The notes beneath the pieces are model-generated. The model searched no databases and had not been told where the DNA came from. It saw only the letters and a program-made list of their open reading frames with translations. From the NCBI GenBank assembly GCA_007121055.1, contig SKMM01000005.1, positions 1 through 5,686 of the forward strand: 5,686 nucleotides of DNA, in the 5' to 3' direction. This DNA is from Paracoccaceae bacterium (GTDB lineage Bacteria; Pseudomonadota; Alphaproteobacteria; Rhodobacterales; Rhodobacteraceae). Position 1 is the first letter of the stretch. Every line of letters begins with the position of its first letter. Positions 1 through 5,686 of the stretch are shown piece after piece. The position numbers were made by a program, and so were the translations under genes.

Positions 1-833
1 CGCGCGCGGTGCATGATTTCTCGGACCGCCGCACGCTGCCCTTCATCGTGGCCTCGGGCGGCGATCTGGCGGGCATGGACGGTCCCTCGGCGTTGCTGGC
101 CCGCGCCCGCGGCGGCACGCTGGTGTTCGACGAACTGGGCGATTTCGACGATGATGCCCAGGCCCGGGTGGTGCGCATGCTCGACAGCCTGACCGACACC
201 GCGCCCCGGATCATGGCCACCAGCCAGACCGACCTGTCCGCCCGCATGGCCGAAGGCCGCTTCCGCCAGGACCTGTTCTATCGCATCGGCGGCATAACTC
301 TCGCGGTGCCCTCCCTGCGCGAGCGCGTCGACGACATCCCGCTGCTGGCCGAGCATTTCCTCGCCCGGGCCGAGCGCGAGGGCCATCCCCTGCGCAAGCT
401 CGCCCCCGAGGCGCTGACGCTGGTGCGGGCCTACAGCTGGCCGGGCAACGTCCGGCAGCTGGAAAACACCATCCGGCGGCTGGTGGTGACCTCGGCCGAG
501 CCCGAGATCACCCGCGCCGAGGTGGAGATGGTGCTTGGCAACCAGCCCGTCACCGAGCCTTCGCGCAGCGCCGGCGCCGGCGAGAAGCTGTCGGCCTCGG
601 TTGCGCGCCACCTGCGGCGGTATTTCGACCTGCATGGTGCACAATTGCCGCCCCCGGGCTTGTACCAGCGGATTCTGCGGGAGGTCGAGCAACCCCTGAT
701 TGAAATTGCGCTCGACGCGAGCGCGGGCAATCAGGCCAAATGTGCCGATCTTCTGGGGATCAACCGCAATACCTTGCGAAAGAAGATCACCGATCTGGAT
801 ATCCGCGTGACACGACGGCGCAAGTTGATGTAA
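1..833 (+). CDS. ntrC: Nitrogen regulation protein NtrC, response regulator, 3' part (5' end outside window)
   Basis: DNA-binding response regulator of the NtrB/NtrC system, acting in the cytoplasm to activate nitrogen-assimilation genes. The open frame enters from the left edge (first full codon at base 3) and ends at TAA 831-833; 276 residues are visible. The receiver domain and Walker A are missing because of the window edge. Counting from base 3, Walker B is TLVFDE (D43, E44), the sensor I region is near ATSQ, the arginine-finger segment is FRQDLFYR (87-94), sensor II lies in [10 protein letters not shown] (146-155), and a Fis-type helix-turn-helix lies at about 242-264 ([20 protein letters not shown]). 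The stretch between PFIVAS and ARGGTLVF is about 18 residues shorter than in enteric NtrC and has no GAFTGA. The stretch between Walker B and sensor I is also about 10 residues shorter. Rhodobacter capsulatus NtrC is known to lack GAFTGA and to work with sigma-70 polymerase, so this protein probably does the same (inference). Identity is firm. Confidence 0.93.
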   Translation, partial: RAVHDFSDRRTLPFIVASGGDLAGMDGPSALLARARGGTLVFDELGDFDDDAQARVVRMLDSLTDTAPRIMATSQTDLSARMAEGRFRQDLFYRIGGITLAVPSLRERVDDIPLLAEHFLARAEREGHPLRKLAPEALTLVRAYSWPGNVRQLENTIRRLVVTSAEPEITRAEVEMVLGNQPVTEPSRSAGAGEKLSASVARHLRRYFDLHGAQLPPPGLYQRILREVEQPLIEIALDASAGNQAKCADLLGINRNTLRKKITDLDIRVTRRRKLM

Positions 834-937
834 ACGGGCAACAGGAAGCGTGGCCCATCGGCAAGTCGCCGGCAACGAGGCCCGCACGACCGGCGGCGGG
901 CGCGTGGCAGCCCTGACCGGCGGGGTTGAGGGGGTCG
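834..937. other. ntrC-ntrY intergenic gap
   Basis: About 104 very GC-rich bases lie between the ntrC stop and the preferred ntrY start. They contain a perfect 6-base inverted repeat (GCCCGC 880-885, GCGGGC 896-901, 10-base loop) and a 9-base direct repeat GACCGGCGG (888-896 and 915-923). In DNA this rich in G and C, either could be chance. I see no clear sigma-70 or sigma-54 promoter and no T-tract terminator. The gap leaves open whether ntrY is read from an ntrC transcript or from a weak promoter of its own. Confidence 0.4.
928..931 (+). promoter_or_regulatory. Ribosome binding site deciding the ntrY start
   Basis: GAGG at 928-931 lies six bases before GTG 938. This favours GTG 938 over the earlier in-frame TTG at 926, which would overlap the site itself, and over GTG 944. 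An in-frame TGA at 914-916 rules out starts further upstream in this frame. Confidence 0.5.
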
Positions 938-3238
938 GTGCGGGTGCAACGGGCGGTGGACGGGACAGCGACGGTCGGGGGGGCGGCCTGGCTTGCCCGG
1001 CCGCGGCGGCGTCAGGTCCAGACCGTCGCCACCATCGGGTTGGTGGCGCTTGGTCCTGTTCTGGTTCTGGCGACCTGGGCGGCGCTGGGGCCGCTGAACC
1101 AGGGCGTGACCTCGCCGGCGCTGCGGCTCGTGCTTCTGGCAGATTTCATCTACATCCTTCTGGTCGCGGGGCTGGTGCTGGCGCGGGTGCTGCGGCTCGC
1201 AGCGGCGCGGCGGGCGAAATCGGCCGGATCGCAGTTGCACATGCGGCTGTCGGGGGTATTCGCGCTGATGGCGCTGGTTCCGGCGGTGTCGGTGGCGCTG
1301 TTTGCGGGGCTGACGATCAATGTCGGCCTCGAGGGCTGGTTTTCCGACCGTGTGCGCCAGGTCATGGCCAATTCGCTGGCCGCGGCCGAGGCCTATGAGG
1401 CCGAGCAGGTGCGCGGCCTGGCCGAGGATGCCGAGGCGCTTGCCGGGTACATAGGCCTCGCCCGTCAGGCGGTGTTTCTGATAGATGACGGCGAGCTGCG
1501 CCAGATCCTCTCGATCGGGCAGGTGCAGGTGCAGCGCGGCTTGCGCGAGGCTTTCATCATCGACGGCGGTGGCGAGATCCGCGCCCGTGGCGAACGCTCC
1601 TTCCTGTTCGACTTTGAACACCCCGGCGGGGATGCCCTCGCCCGCGCCGCCGAGGGCGAGACCGTCATCATCCAGGATTGGGAACTCAACGAGTTCCGCG
1701 CGCTGCTGCGCCTGCCGGGCTTTGCCGACCGTTTCCTATATGTCTCGCGCGACGTGGATGGGGAGATCCTGCAGCTTCTGGACGAAACGCAGGAGACGAT
1801 CCGCCTCTACAACCAGCTGGAGCGTGAACGCGGCCGCATCCTGTTCGAGTTCGGGCTTCTGTATCTGGGCTTCGCGCTGATCCTGATCCTGGCCGCGGTC
1901 TGGCTGGGCCTGTGGTTCGCCGAACGCCTGTCGCGTCCCGTGGGCCGGCTGGCGGGAGCGGCCGAGCGGGTCGGCCGGGGCGATCTTGAGGTGCAGGTGC
2001 CCCCCGAGAAGGGCGAGGACGAGATCGCCACGCTGGGCCGGGTGTTCAACCAGATGACCCGGCAGCTGAAGGCCCAGCGCGAGGCGCTTCTGGAGAACAC
2101 CCGCCAGATCGAGGCGCGGCGGCGGCTGTTCGACAGCGTTCTGAGTTCGGTGTCACCGGGGGTGATCGGCCTCGACGCGAACGGTCAGGTGGAGTTCGTC
2201 AACCCCTCCGCCCGCCGCCTTCTGGAGCTTGACGCCGAGGCGGTGCTGGGCCGGCCGCTGCAGGACATCGTACCGGAATTCGCAGGCCTGTTCGCTCAGC
2301 TCCGCGATGGCGGCGCGCTGTCGGCGCAGGAGGAGCTTCGCATCAGCCGCGGCGGCCGGTTGGAGACGCTGCTTGTCCGCATGGCCACCCGCGCGGGCGA
2401 GGCCACGCTGCGCGAGGGCTATGTGGTGGCCTTCGACGACGTGACCGACCTCGTATCTGCCCAGCGTCTGGCAGCTTGGGGCGATGTCGCCCGCCGCATC
2501 GCCCACGAGATCAAGAACCCGCTCACGCCCATCCAGCTCTCGGCCGAACGCATCCGGCGCAAGTTCACCCCCCTCGTGGGCGATCAGGCCGAGACCTTGG
2601 CCAGCCACACCGACGTGATCGTGCGCCAGACCGGCGACCTGCGCCGGATCGTGGACGAGTTCTCGCGTTTCGCCCGCATGCCGGAGCCAGACCGCCGCTC
2701 CACCGACCTGGTGGCCATCGCCCGCGACGCGGTGACGCTGCAACAGGCCGGCCAGCCCGGCGTGACGATCACCGCCGACCTGCCCGACACACCCATGGTG
2801 CTGGAACTCGACGCCACGATGATCGGGCAGGCGCTGACCAACCTCATCAAGAACGCGGGCGAGGCCATCGAAACCCTGCAGGAAGCAGGCGCCCCCGAGG
2901 GGCACCAGCCGCAGATCCGCGTGACGCTGGAACCTTTGGAGGATGCCGTGCGCATCACCATCGAGGACAATGGCATCGGCCTGCCCGAGGACCGCGCGCG
3001 GCTGTTCGAACCCTACGTCACCACGCGCGCGCAGGGCACCGGCCTCGGCCTGCCCATCGTCAAGAAGATCATCGAGGAGCATGGCGGCACCCTGCGGCTG
3101 CAGGACGCCGACCCCTTCACCCCCGGCGCGCATCGCGGCGCGCGGGTCACCATCCGGCTGCCGCTGCTGACCGCCGCGCAGCCCAGCCGCAAGACCGGAC
3201 GCACAGGCAAGGAGACAGGCGCATGGGCGACATCCTGA
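938..3238 (+). CDS. ntrY: Nitrogen regulation sensor histidine kinase NtrY
   Basis: Inner-membrane sensor kinase of the NtrY/NtrX two-component system; it autophosphorylates on histidine and passes phosphate to NtrX. From GTG 938 the protein has 766 residues, normal for the family (TTG 926 would add four). Predicted membrane segments lie near 30-52, 63-86, 104-128 and 303-327, and the region of about 129-302 would form the extracytoplasmic sensor part. A HAMP linker follows (about 325-380), then a PAS domain (about 394-504), then the kinase core. The H-box is AHEIKNPLTP with phospho-acceptor H523, the N-box is NLIKNAGEA (635-643), the G1 box is DNGIGL (677-682) and the G2 box is GTGLGL (700-705); all appear intact. 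The TGA stop lies 13 bases inside ntrX, a 16-base overlap that suggests translational coupling. The signal sensed is not evident from sequence; redox or oxygen has been proposed for relatives. The exact start is the only real uncertainty. Confidence 0.93.
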   Translation: MRVQRAVDGTATVGGAAWLARPRRRQVQTVATIGLVALGPVLVLATWAALGPLNQGVTSPALRLVLLADFIYILLVAGLVLARVLRLAAARRAKSAGSQLHMRLSGVFALMALVPAVSVALFAGLTINVGLEGWFSDRVRQVMANSLAAAEAYEAEQVRGLAEDAEALAGYIGLARQAVFLIDDGELRQILSIGQVQVQRGLREAFIIDGGGEIRARGERSFLFDFEHPGGDALARAAEGETVIIQDWELNEFRALLRLPGFADRFLYVSRDVDGEILQLLDETQETIRLYNQLERERGRILFEFGLLYLGFALILILAAVWLGLWFAERLSRPVGRLAGAAERVGRGDLEVQVPPEKGEDEIATLGRVFNQMTRQLKAQREALLENTRQIEARRRLFDSVLSSVSPGVIGLDANGQVEFVNPSARRLLELDAEAVLGRPLQDIVPEFAGLFAQLRDGGALSAQEELRISRGGRLETLLVRMATRAGEATLREGYVVAFDDVTDLVSAQRLAAWGDVARRIAHEIKNPLTPIQLSAERIRRKFTPLVGDQAETLASHTDVIVRQTGDLRRIVDEFSRFARMPEPDRRSTDLVAIARDAVTLQQAGQPGVTITADLPDTPMVLELDATMIGQALTNLIKNAGEAIETLQEAGAPEGHQPQIRVTLEPLEDAVRITIEDNGIGLPEDRARLFEPYVTTRAQGTGLGLPIVKKIIEEHGGTLRLQDADPFTPGAHRGARVTIRLPLLTAAQPSRKTGRTGKETGAWATS

Positions 3239-4626
3239 TCGTTGACGACGAGCGCGACATCCGCGAACTCATCGGCGACATCCTGCGCGACGAAGGTTTT
3301 GAGACTCGCCTCGCGGCCAATTCCGACGCCTGCATGGCCGAGATCAACGCAAGCCCCCCGGGGCTGATGATCCTGGATATCTGGCTCAAGGACAGCCACA
3401 TGGACGGGATCGACATTCTCAAGACGGTGAAGCGATCGAATCCCGACATCCCCGTCGTGATCATCTCGGGCCATGGAAACATCGAGATCGCGGTGGCGGC
3501 GATCAAGCAGGGCGCCTATGACTTCATCGAGAAACCCTTCAATATCGACCAGTTGATGGTGGTGATCAGCCGCGCCATGGAGGCCTCGCGGCTGCGGCGC
3601 GAAAACTCCGACCTGCGCCGGCGCGACGTCATCGCGGCAGAGATGATCGGCCAGTCGCCCGCCTTCCGTACGCTGAAATCCGCGCTGGACAAGGTCACGC
3701 GCTCCAACGGCCGGGTGATGCTGACCGGCCCCGCCGGCGCCGGCAAGGAGGTCGCGGCCCGTTACATCCACGCCAATTCCGCGCGCGCCTCGGGGCCCTT
3801 CGTCACCGTGGCCGCTGCCGCCATCGAACCCGACCGGATGGAGGAGGTCCTGTTCGGCCGCGAAACCGCCGGCCGCGGGGTGGAGCAGGGTTTGCTGGAA
3901 CAGGCCCATGGCGGGGTGATCTATTTCGACGAGGTCGCCGACATGCCCCCCGGCACCCAGTCCAAGATCCTGCGCGTGCTGGTCGAGCAGCACTTCACCC
4001 GCGCCGGCGGCACCGACAAGGTGCGGGTCGATCTGCGCGTCATCTCCTCCACCACACGCGACCTCAAGGCCGAGATCTCCGCCGGGCGCTTCCGGCAGGA
4101 ACTCTACGATCGGCTCAACGTCGTGCCCGTCCATGTGCCGGGGCTCGAGGAGCGGCGCGAGGACATCCCGCTGCTCGCGCGCCACTTCGCGCGGATGTTC
4201 AACGCCACGCAGGGCTTGGCGCTGCGGGAACTGTCGGAGGAGGCCGAGGCGCTGTTGCAGACCATGGCCTGGCCGGGCAATGTCCGCCAACTGCGCAACG
4301 TGATCGAACGCGCGCTGATCCTGGGCGACGGGTCGGGCCCCATCAGCGTCTCGGAACTGCAATCGGACGCGCCAGCCGAGGCCGCGCCGGGGCGGCTCGT
4401 GCTGGGCGGCAGCCTCGCGACGCTGCCGCTGCGCGAGGCGCGCGAACTGTTCGAGCGGGAGTACCTGCTGACGCAGATCAACCGGTTCGGCGGCAACATC
4501 AGCCGCACGGCGAGCTTCGTGGGCATGGAACGCTCGGCGCTGCACCGCAAGCTGAAGTCGCTGGGCGTGTTGTCCGGTCACGCCAATGGCGCGGCCGAAC
4601 GGGCCGAGGGCGCCGAGGCCGGCTGA
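3223..4626 (+). CDS. ntrX: Nitrogen regulation response regulator NtrX
   Basis: Cytoplasmic response regulator partnering NtrY; 467 residues. The start is ATG 3223, preceded by AAGGAG at 3209-3214 with 8-base spacing; the same open frame continues upstream only as a shadow of ntrY. The receiver domain (1-120) has the acidic pair D8/D9, phospho-acceptor D52 (LDIWLKD), S82 and K104. The AAA+ domain (about 140-370) has Walker A GPAGAGKE (169-176), Walker B VIYFDEV with D236/E237, the FRQELYDRL arginine-finger segment (290-298) and sensor II in [10 protein letters not shown] (350-359). A Fis-type helix-turn-helix closes the protein (about 424-447), followed by a short Ala/Glu-rich tail. Where GAFTGA would stand, the sequence reads LFGRETAGRGVEQG, so the sigma-54 contact loop is missing while the ATP-binding residues remain. 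The second pore-loop region (HFTRAGGTDKVRVD) is kept. Loss of GAFTGA is known for Brucella NtrX, so sigma-54-independent action is likely (inference). Confidence 0.95.
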   Translation: MGDILIVDDERDIRELIGDILRDEGFETRLAANSDACMAEINASPPGLMILDIWLKDSHMDGIDILKTVKRSNPDIPVVIISGHGNIEIAVAAIKQGAYDFIEKPFNIDQLMVVISRAMEASRLRRENSDLRRRDVIAAEMIGQSPAFRTLKSALDKVTRSNGRVMLTGPAGAGKEVAARYIHANSARASGPFVTVAAAAIEPDRMEEVLFGRETAGRGVEQGLLEQAHGGVIYFDEVADMPPGTQSKILRVLVEQHFTRAGGTDKVRVDLRVISSTTRDLKAEISAGRFRQELYDRLNVVPVHVPGLEERREDIPLLARHFARMFNATQGLALRELSEEAEALLQTMAWPGNVRQLRNVIERALILGDGSGPISVSELQSDAPAEAAPGRLVLGGSLATLPLREARELFEREYLLTQINRFGGNISRTASFVGMERSALHRKLKSLGVLSGHANGAAERAEGAEAG

Positions 4627-4658
4627 CCGCCCCCACCGGTCGCATCCGGGGGGGCGGT
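4626..4658. terminator. GC-rich hairpin between convergent ntrX and aquaporin genes
   Basis: ACCGCCCCC (4626-4634) pairs perfectly with GGGGGCGGT (4650-4658). After a bulged A (4635), CCGG 4636-4639 pairs with CCGG 4646-4649, closing a TCGCAT loop. This gives 13 base pairs in total. The hairpin begins on the last base of the ntrX stop codon and ends seven bases before the aquaporin stop codon, so it fits as a shared terminator for both strands. Neither side has a T-tract, so it may act as a weak or Rho-assisted terminator, or as a protective 3' stem. Confidence 0.6.
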
Positions 4659-4665
4659 GGGCGCC

Positions 4666-5397
4666 TCAGATCGGCGTGGCGCCCGTGGGCGGCGGGGGCG
4701 GGGGCTCGATGTCGGCGCCCGCGCGGGTGATCCCGGCCCCGAACAGCACCCCGGCCAGTGCCCCGCCCCCCAGCGGCGCCACGATGAACACCCACAGATC
4801 CGCGATCGCCTGCCCGCCCACGAACAGCGCAGGCCCGATGGAGCGCGCGGGGTTCACCGACACGCCGGTGACGTTGATGCCCACCATGTGGATCGCCGCC
4901 AGCGTCAGCCCGATGGCCAGCCCCGCCATGGCCGCCGGCGCACCGCTGTGCGTGGCCCCGAGGATCACGGTGACGAAGATGAAGGTTGCCACGAACTCGA
5001 AGGTCAGCGCCGAGAGCAGCGCGTACTCCCCCAGATAGCCGGGCCCGAATCCGTTCTGCCCCAGCCCCGTCTCCGCCACGCTGAAACCCGGCCCCCCCGA
5101 GGCCACCAGCAGCAGCACCAGCGCCCCGATGATCGCGCCTGCGATCTGCGCCGCGGCATAGGCGCTGCACTCCACCGGGGTCATCCGCCCAGCCACCAGC
5201 ATCCCGAACGACACGGCCGGGTTCAGATGCGCCCCCGAAATCGCCCCCAACCCATAGGCCGCCGCCACGATGGCAAGGCCGAAGGCGAGGGAGATGCCCA
5301 GCATCCCGATATGCTCGCCCATCAGCACGGCCGCGCCGCAGCCGAAGAACACCAGTATGAACGTGCCCAGCGCTTCAGCCAGAAGCTTTTGTGGTAT
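4666..5397 (-). CDS. aqpZ: Aquaporin of the AqpZ type (MIP family), start codon unusual
   Basis: Inner-membrane channel of the major intrinsic protein family, most likely moving water. Counted from ATA 5397 the protein has 243 residues, close to E. coli AqpZ. Six membrane helices are predicted (about 5-25, 33-52, 77-99, 127-147, 155-175, 198-222), with the two pore half-helices at NPA 59-61 and NPA 182-184 (VSVNPARSIGPAL). By alignment with AqpZ the selectivity filter is F39, H170, V179 and R185; E. coli has Thr at the third place. His plus Arg points to water rather than glycerol. The tail is proline-rich (PPPPPP, 232-237). The first common in-frame start is GTG 5352, but starting there would cut off KLLAEALGTFIL, the conserved first half of helix 1. 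The frame is open back to TAA 5415-5413 and contains no in-frame ATG, GTG or TTG upstream of 5352. ATA 5397 is preceded by AAGAGAG with 7-base spacing; CTG 5382 is an alternative. The family call is firm, the start is not. The gene converges on ntrX and diverges from trkA. Confidence 0.85.
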   Translation of the reverse strand: MPQKLLAEALGTFILVFFGCGAAVLMGEHIGMLGISLAFGLAIVAAAYGLGAISGAHLNPAVSFGMLVAGRMTPVECSAYAAAQIAGAIIGALVLLLVASGGPGFSVAETGLGQNGFGPGYLGEYALLSALTFEFVATFIFVTVILGATHSGAPAAMAGLAIGLTLAAIHMVGINVTGVSVNPARSIGPALFVGGQAIADLWVFIVAPLGGGALAGVLFGAGITRAGADIEPPPPPPTGATPI

Positions 5398-5404
5398 TTT
5401 TACA

Positions 5405-5411
5405 CTCTCTT
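5405..5411 (-). promoter_or_regulatory. Purine-rich ribosome binding site candidate for the aquaporin gene
   Basis: On the minus strand AAGAGAG (5411-5405) lies seven bases before ATA 5397-5395, normal spacing for a Shine-Dalgarno element. It has only a partial match to AAGGAGG. It supports translation starting near 5397 rather than at GTG 5352. Confidence 0.4.
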
Positions 5412-5465
5412 TTTAAGACCGCCAACCCGATGAAATCTACCCCGAGGGCAAAATGGACGTGATGT

Positions 5466-5495
5466 AATAGAGTCACAGACCGCTGTTTCGGTCAA
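5466..5495 (-). promoter_or_regulatory. Candidate aquaporin promoter with internal inverted repeat
   Basis: On the minus strand TTGACC (5495-5490) resembles a -35 box, and 18 bases later TCTATT (5471-5466) resembles a -10 box (four of six matches). Transcription from here would give a leader of roughly 60 bases. A perfect inverted repeat GACCG-N6-CGGTC (5478-5493) overlaps the -35 and spacer, where an operator could sit. A looser dyad GTGA-N10-TCAC (5459-5476) covers the -10. All of this is pattern matching by eye. Confidence 0.3.
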
Positions 5496-5590
5496 GGGCC
5501 GGGTGCGGCCCGCGGGCGCTCTCGCGCGGCGATTGACCCGGGGGGGCGGCTCTGCGATGCAAGGCGCAGCGGGGCAGGGGATCACCACGC

Positions 5591-5686
5591 ATGCGCATCA
5601 TCGTCTGCGGCGCAGGCCAGGTCGGCTGGCAGATCGCGCGGTATCTGGCCGGCGCCGGCAATGATGTGACGGTGGTGGACAACAAC
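5591..5686 (+). CDS. trkA: Trk potassium uptake system protein TrkA, N-terminal fragment
   Basis: Peripheral, NAD(H)-binding regulatory subunit of the Trk potassium uptake system, which binds the inner face of the TrkH/TrkG channel. Only the first 32 codons are in the window, so the gene is cut by the right edge. The visible part is a Rossmann first strand and dinucleotide loop, MRIIVCGAGQVGWQIA, with the GxGxxG pattern at G7, G9 and G12. The second strand ends DVTVVDNN; D30 is the acidic residue that normally binds the adenine ribose of NAD. The start is ATG 5591 with AGGGG ten bases upstream. Position also supports the call: trkA commonly follows ntrYX in alphaproteobacteria, usually followed by hfq and hflX. 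With the aquaporin gene opposed upstream, it probably has its own promoter. Another RCK-domain protein is possible from such a short piece but less likely. Confidence 0.85.
   Translation, partial: MRIIVCGAGQVGWQIARYLAGAGNDVTVVDNN

Larger units (their letters stand above)
5398..5590. other. Divergent aquaporin-trkA intergenic region
   Basis: About 190 bases must hold the promoters of both the aquaporin gene (-) and trkA (+). The aquaporin-proximal part (about 5386-5470) is clearly richer in A and T than the rest of the window, as expected of a promoter and leader. The trkA-proximal half is very GC-rich. For trkA I see only a possible -35 TTGACC (5533-5538) with no good -10 at proper spacing, and AGGGG (5576-5580) as ribosome binding site ten bases before ATG 5591. 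No credible gene was found inside. Confidence 0.5.

Noticed and set aside
850..1398. Alternative frame starting at GTG 850 behind AGGAAG, or an ntrY N-terminus joined through a frameshift at the seven-G run (977-983)
   Set aside because: The frame is Gly/Ala-rich low complexity. NtrY from GTG 938 already has about 28 residues before helix 1, as expected for the family, so no frameshift is needed.
2153..3133. Minus-strand open frame of 326 codons antisense to ntrY
   Set aside because: It shows no recognisable motif, and the opposite strand carries the PAS and kinase motifs of NtrY throughout.
2476..3222. Upstream continuation of the ntrX frame as a possible larger fusion protein
   Set aside because: The translated part is arginine/histidine-rich shadow of ntrY; the receiver domain begins properly at ATG 3223 with a good ribosome binding site.
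3223..3238. 16-base ntrY/ntrX overlap as an anomaly
   Set aside because: Short overlaps of this kind are ordinary in co-translated sensor-regulator pairs.
3013..4581. Long minus-strand open frame of 522 codons antisense to ntrX and the end of ntrY
   Set aside because: Its composition (His, Arg, Gly, Asp, Gln repeats without any domain) is that of a mirror frame of a GC-rich gene, and the plus-strand NtrX is unmistakable across the same bases.
4499..5170. Minus-strand open frame of 223 codons overlapping the aquaporin and ntrX ends
   Set aside because: It is a low-complexity Arg/Gly shadow, out of frame with the aquaporin gene.
5396..5414. T-rich stretch on the plus strand as an intrinsic terminator
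   Set aside because: No stable GC stem precedes it and no plus-strand gene ends there; it is better explained as the leader of the aquaporin gene.
4657..5433. Plus-strand open frame of 258 codons over the aquaporin gene
   Set aside because: It is a His/Arg/Gly-rich shadow; the minus strand encodes two NPA motifs and six hydrophobic helices.
5400..5685. Minus-strand short frames across the intergenic region and the start of trkA
   Set aside because: They have Arg/Pro/Ala-rich sequence without motifs and overlap the clear TrkA Rossmann start.

Overview
This window comes from a high-GC alphaproteobacterium, most probably of the Rhodobacterales / Paracoccaceae group. The evidence is the gene order ntrC - ntrY - ntrX - (aquaporin) - trkA, together with an NtrC of the shortened type known from Rhodobacter, whose AAA+ domain has no GAFTGA loop. 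The genus cannot be fixed from the sequence alone.

Layout. Bases 1-833 (+) hold the 3' part of ntrC, the nitrogen response regulator; its receiver domain and Walker A lie off the left edge. After a gap of about 104 bases comes ntrY (938-3238, +), a membrane sensor kinase with four predicted membrane segments, HAMP, PAS and kinase domains. It overlaps by 16 bases with ntrX (3223-4626, +), its cognate response regulator. A strong GC-rich hairpin (4626-4658) separates ntrX from a convergent aquaporin gene of the AqpZ type (4666 to about 5397, -). A divergent intergenic region of about 190 bases follows. At 5591 the Trk potassium-uptake protein gene trkA begins (+) and runs off the right edge after 32 codons.

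How the genes relate. NtrC (with NtrB, outside the window) and NtrYX are paralogous two-component systems; in alphaproteobacteria they control nitrogen assimilation and, for NtrYX, also respiration-, redox- or envelope-linked genes. The adjacent ntrY/ntrX genes overlap and are probably translationally coupled. TrkA and the aquaporin both concern osmotic and ion homeostasis and share one divergent control region. Because the aquaporin gene lies antisense between ntrX and trkA, trkA probably needs its own promoter here instead of depending on read-through from ntrYX.

The most notable points are: (1) both NtrC and NtrX lack the GAFTGA sigma-54 contact motif, and NtrC also lacks the second pore loop; (2) the aquaporin reading frame carries its conserved first-helix sequence upstream of the first conventional in-frame start codon, implying an AUA or other rare start, or a base error; (3) the aquaporin gene sits inside the usually contiguous ntrX-trkA neighbourhood. 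I found no convincing new system, mobile element, CRISPR array, tRNA or rRNA.
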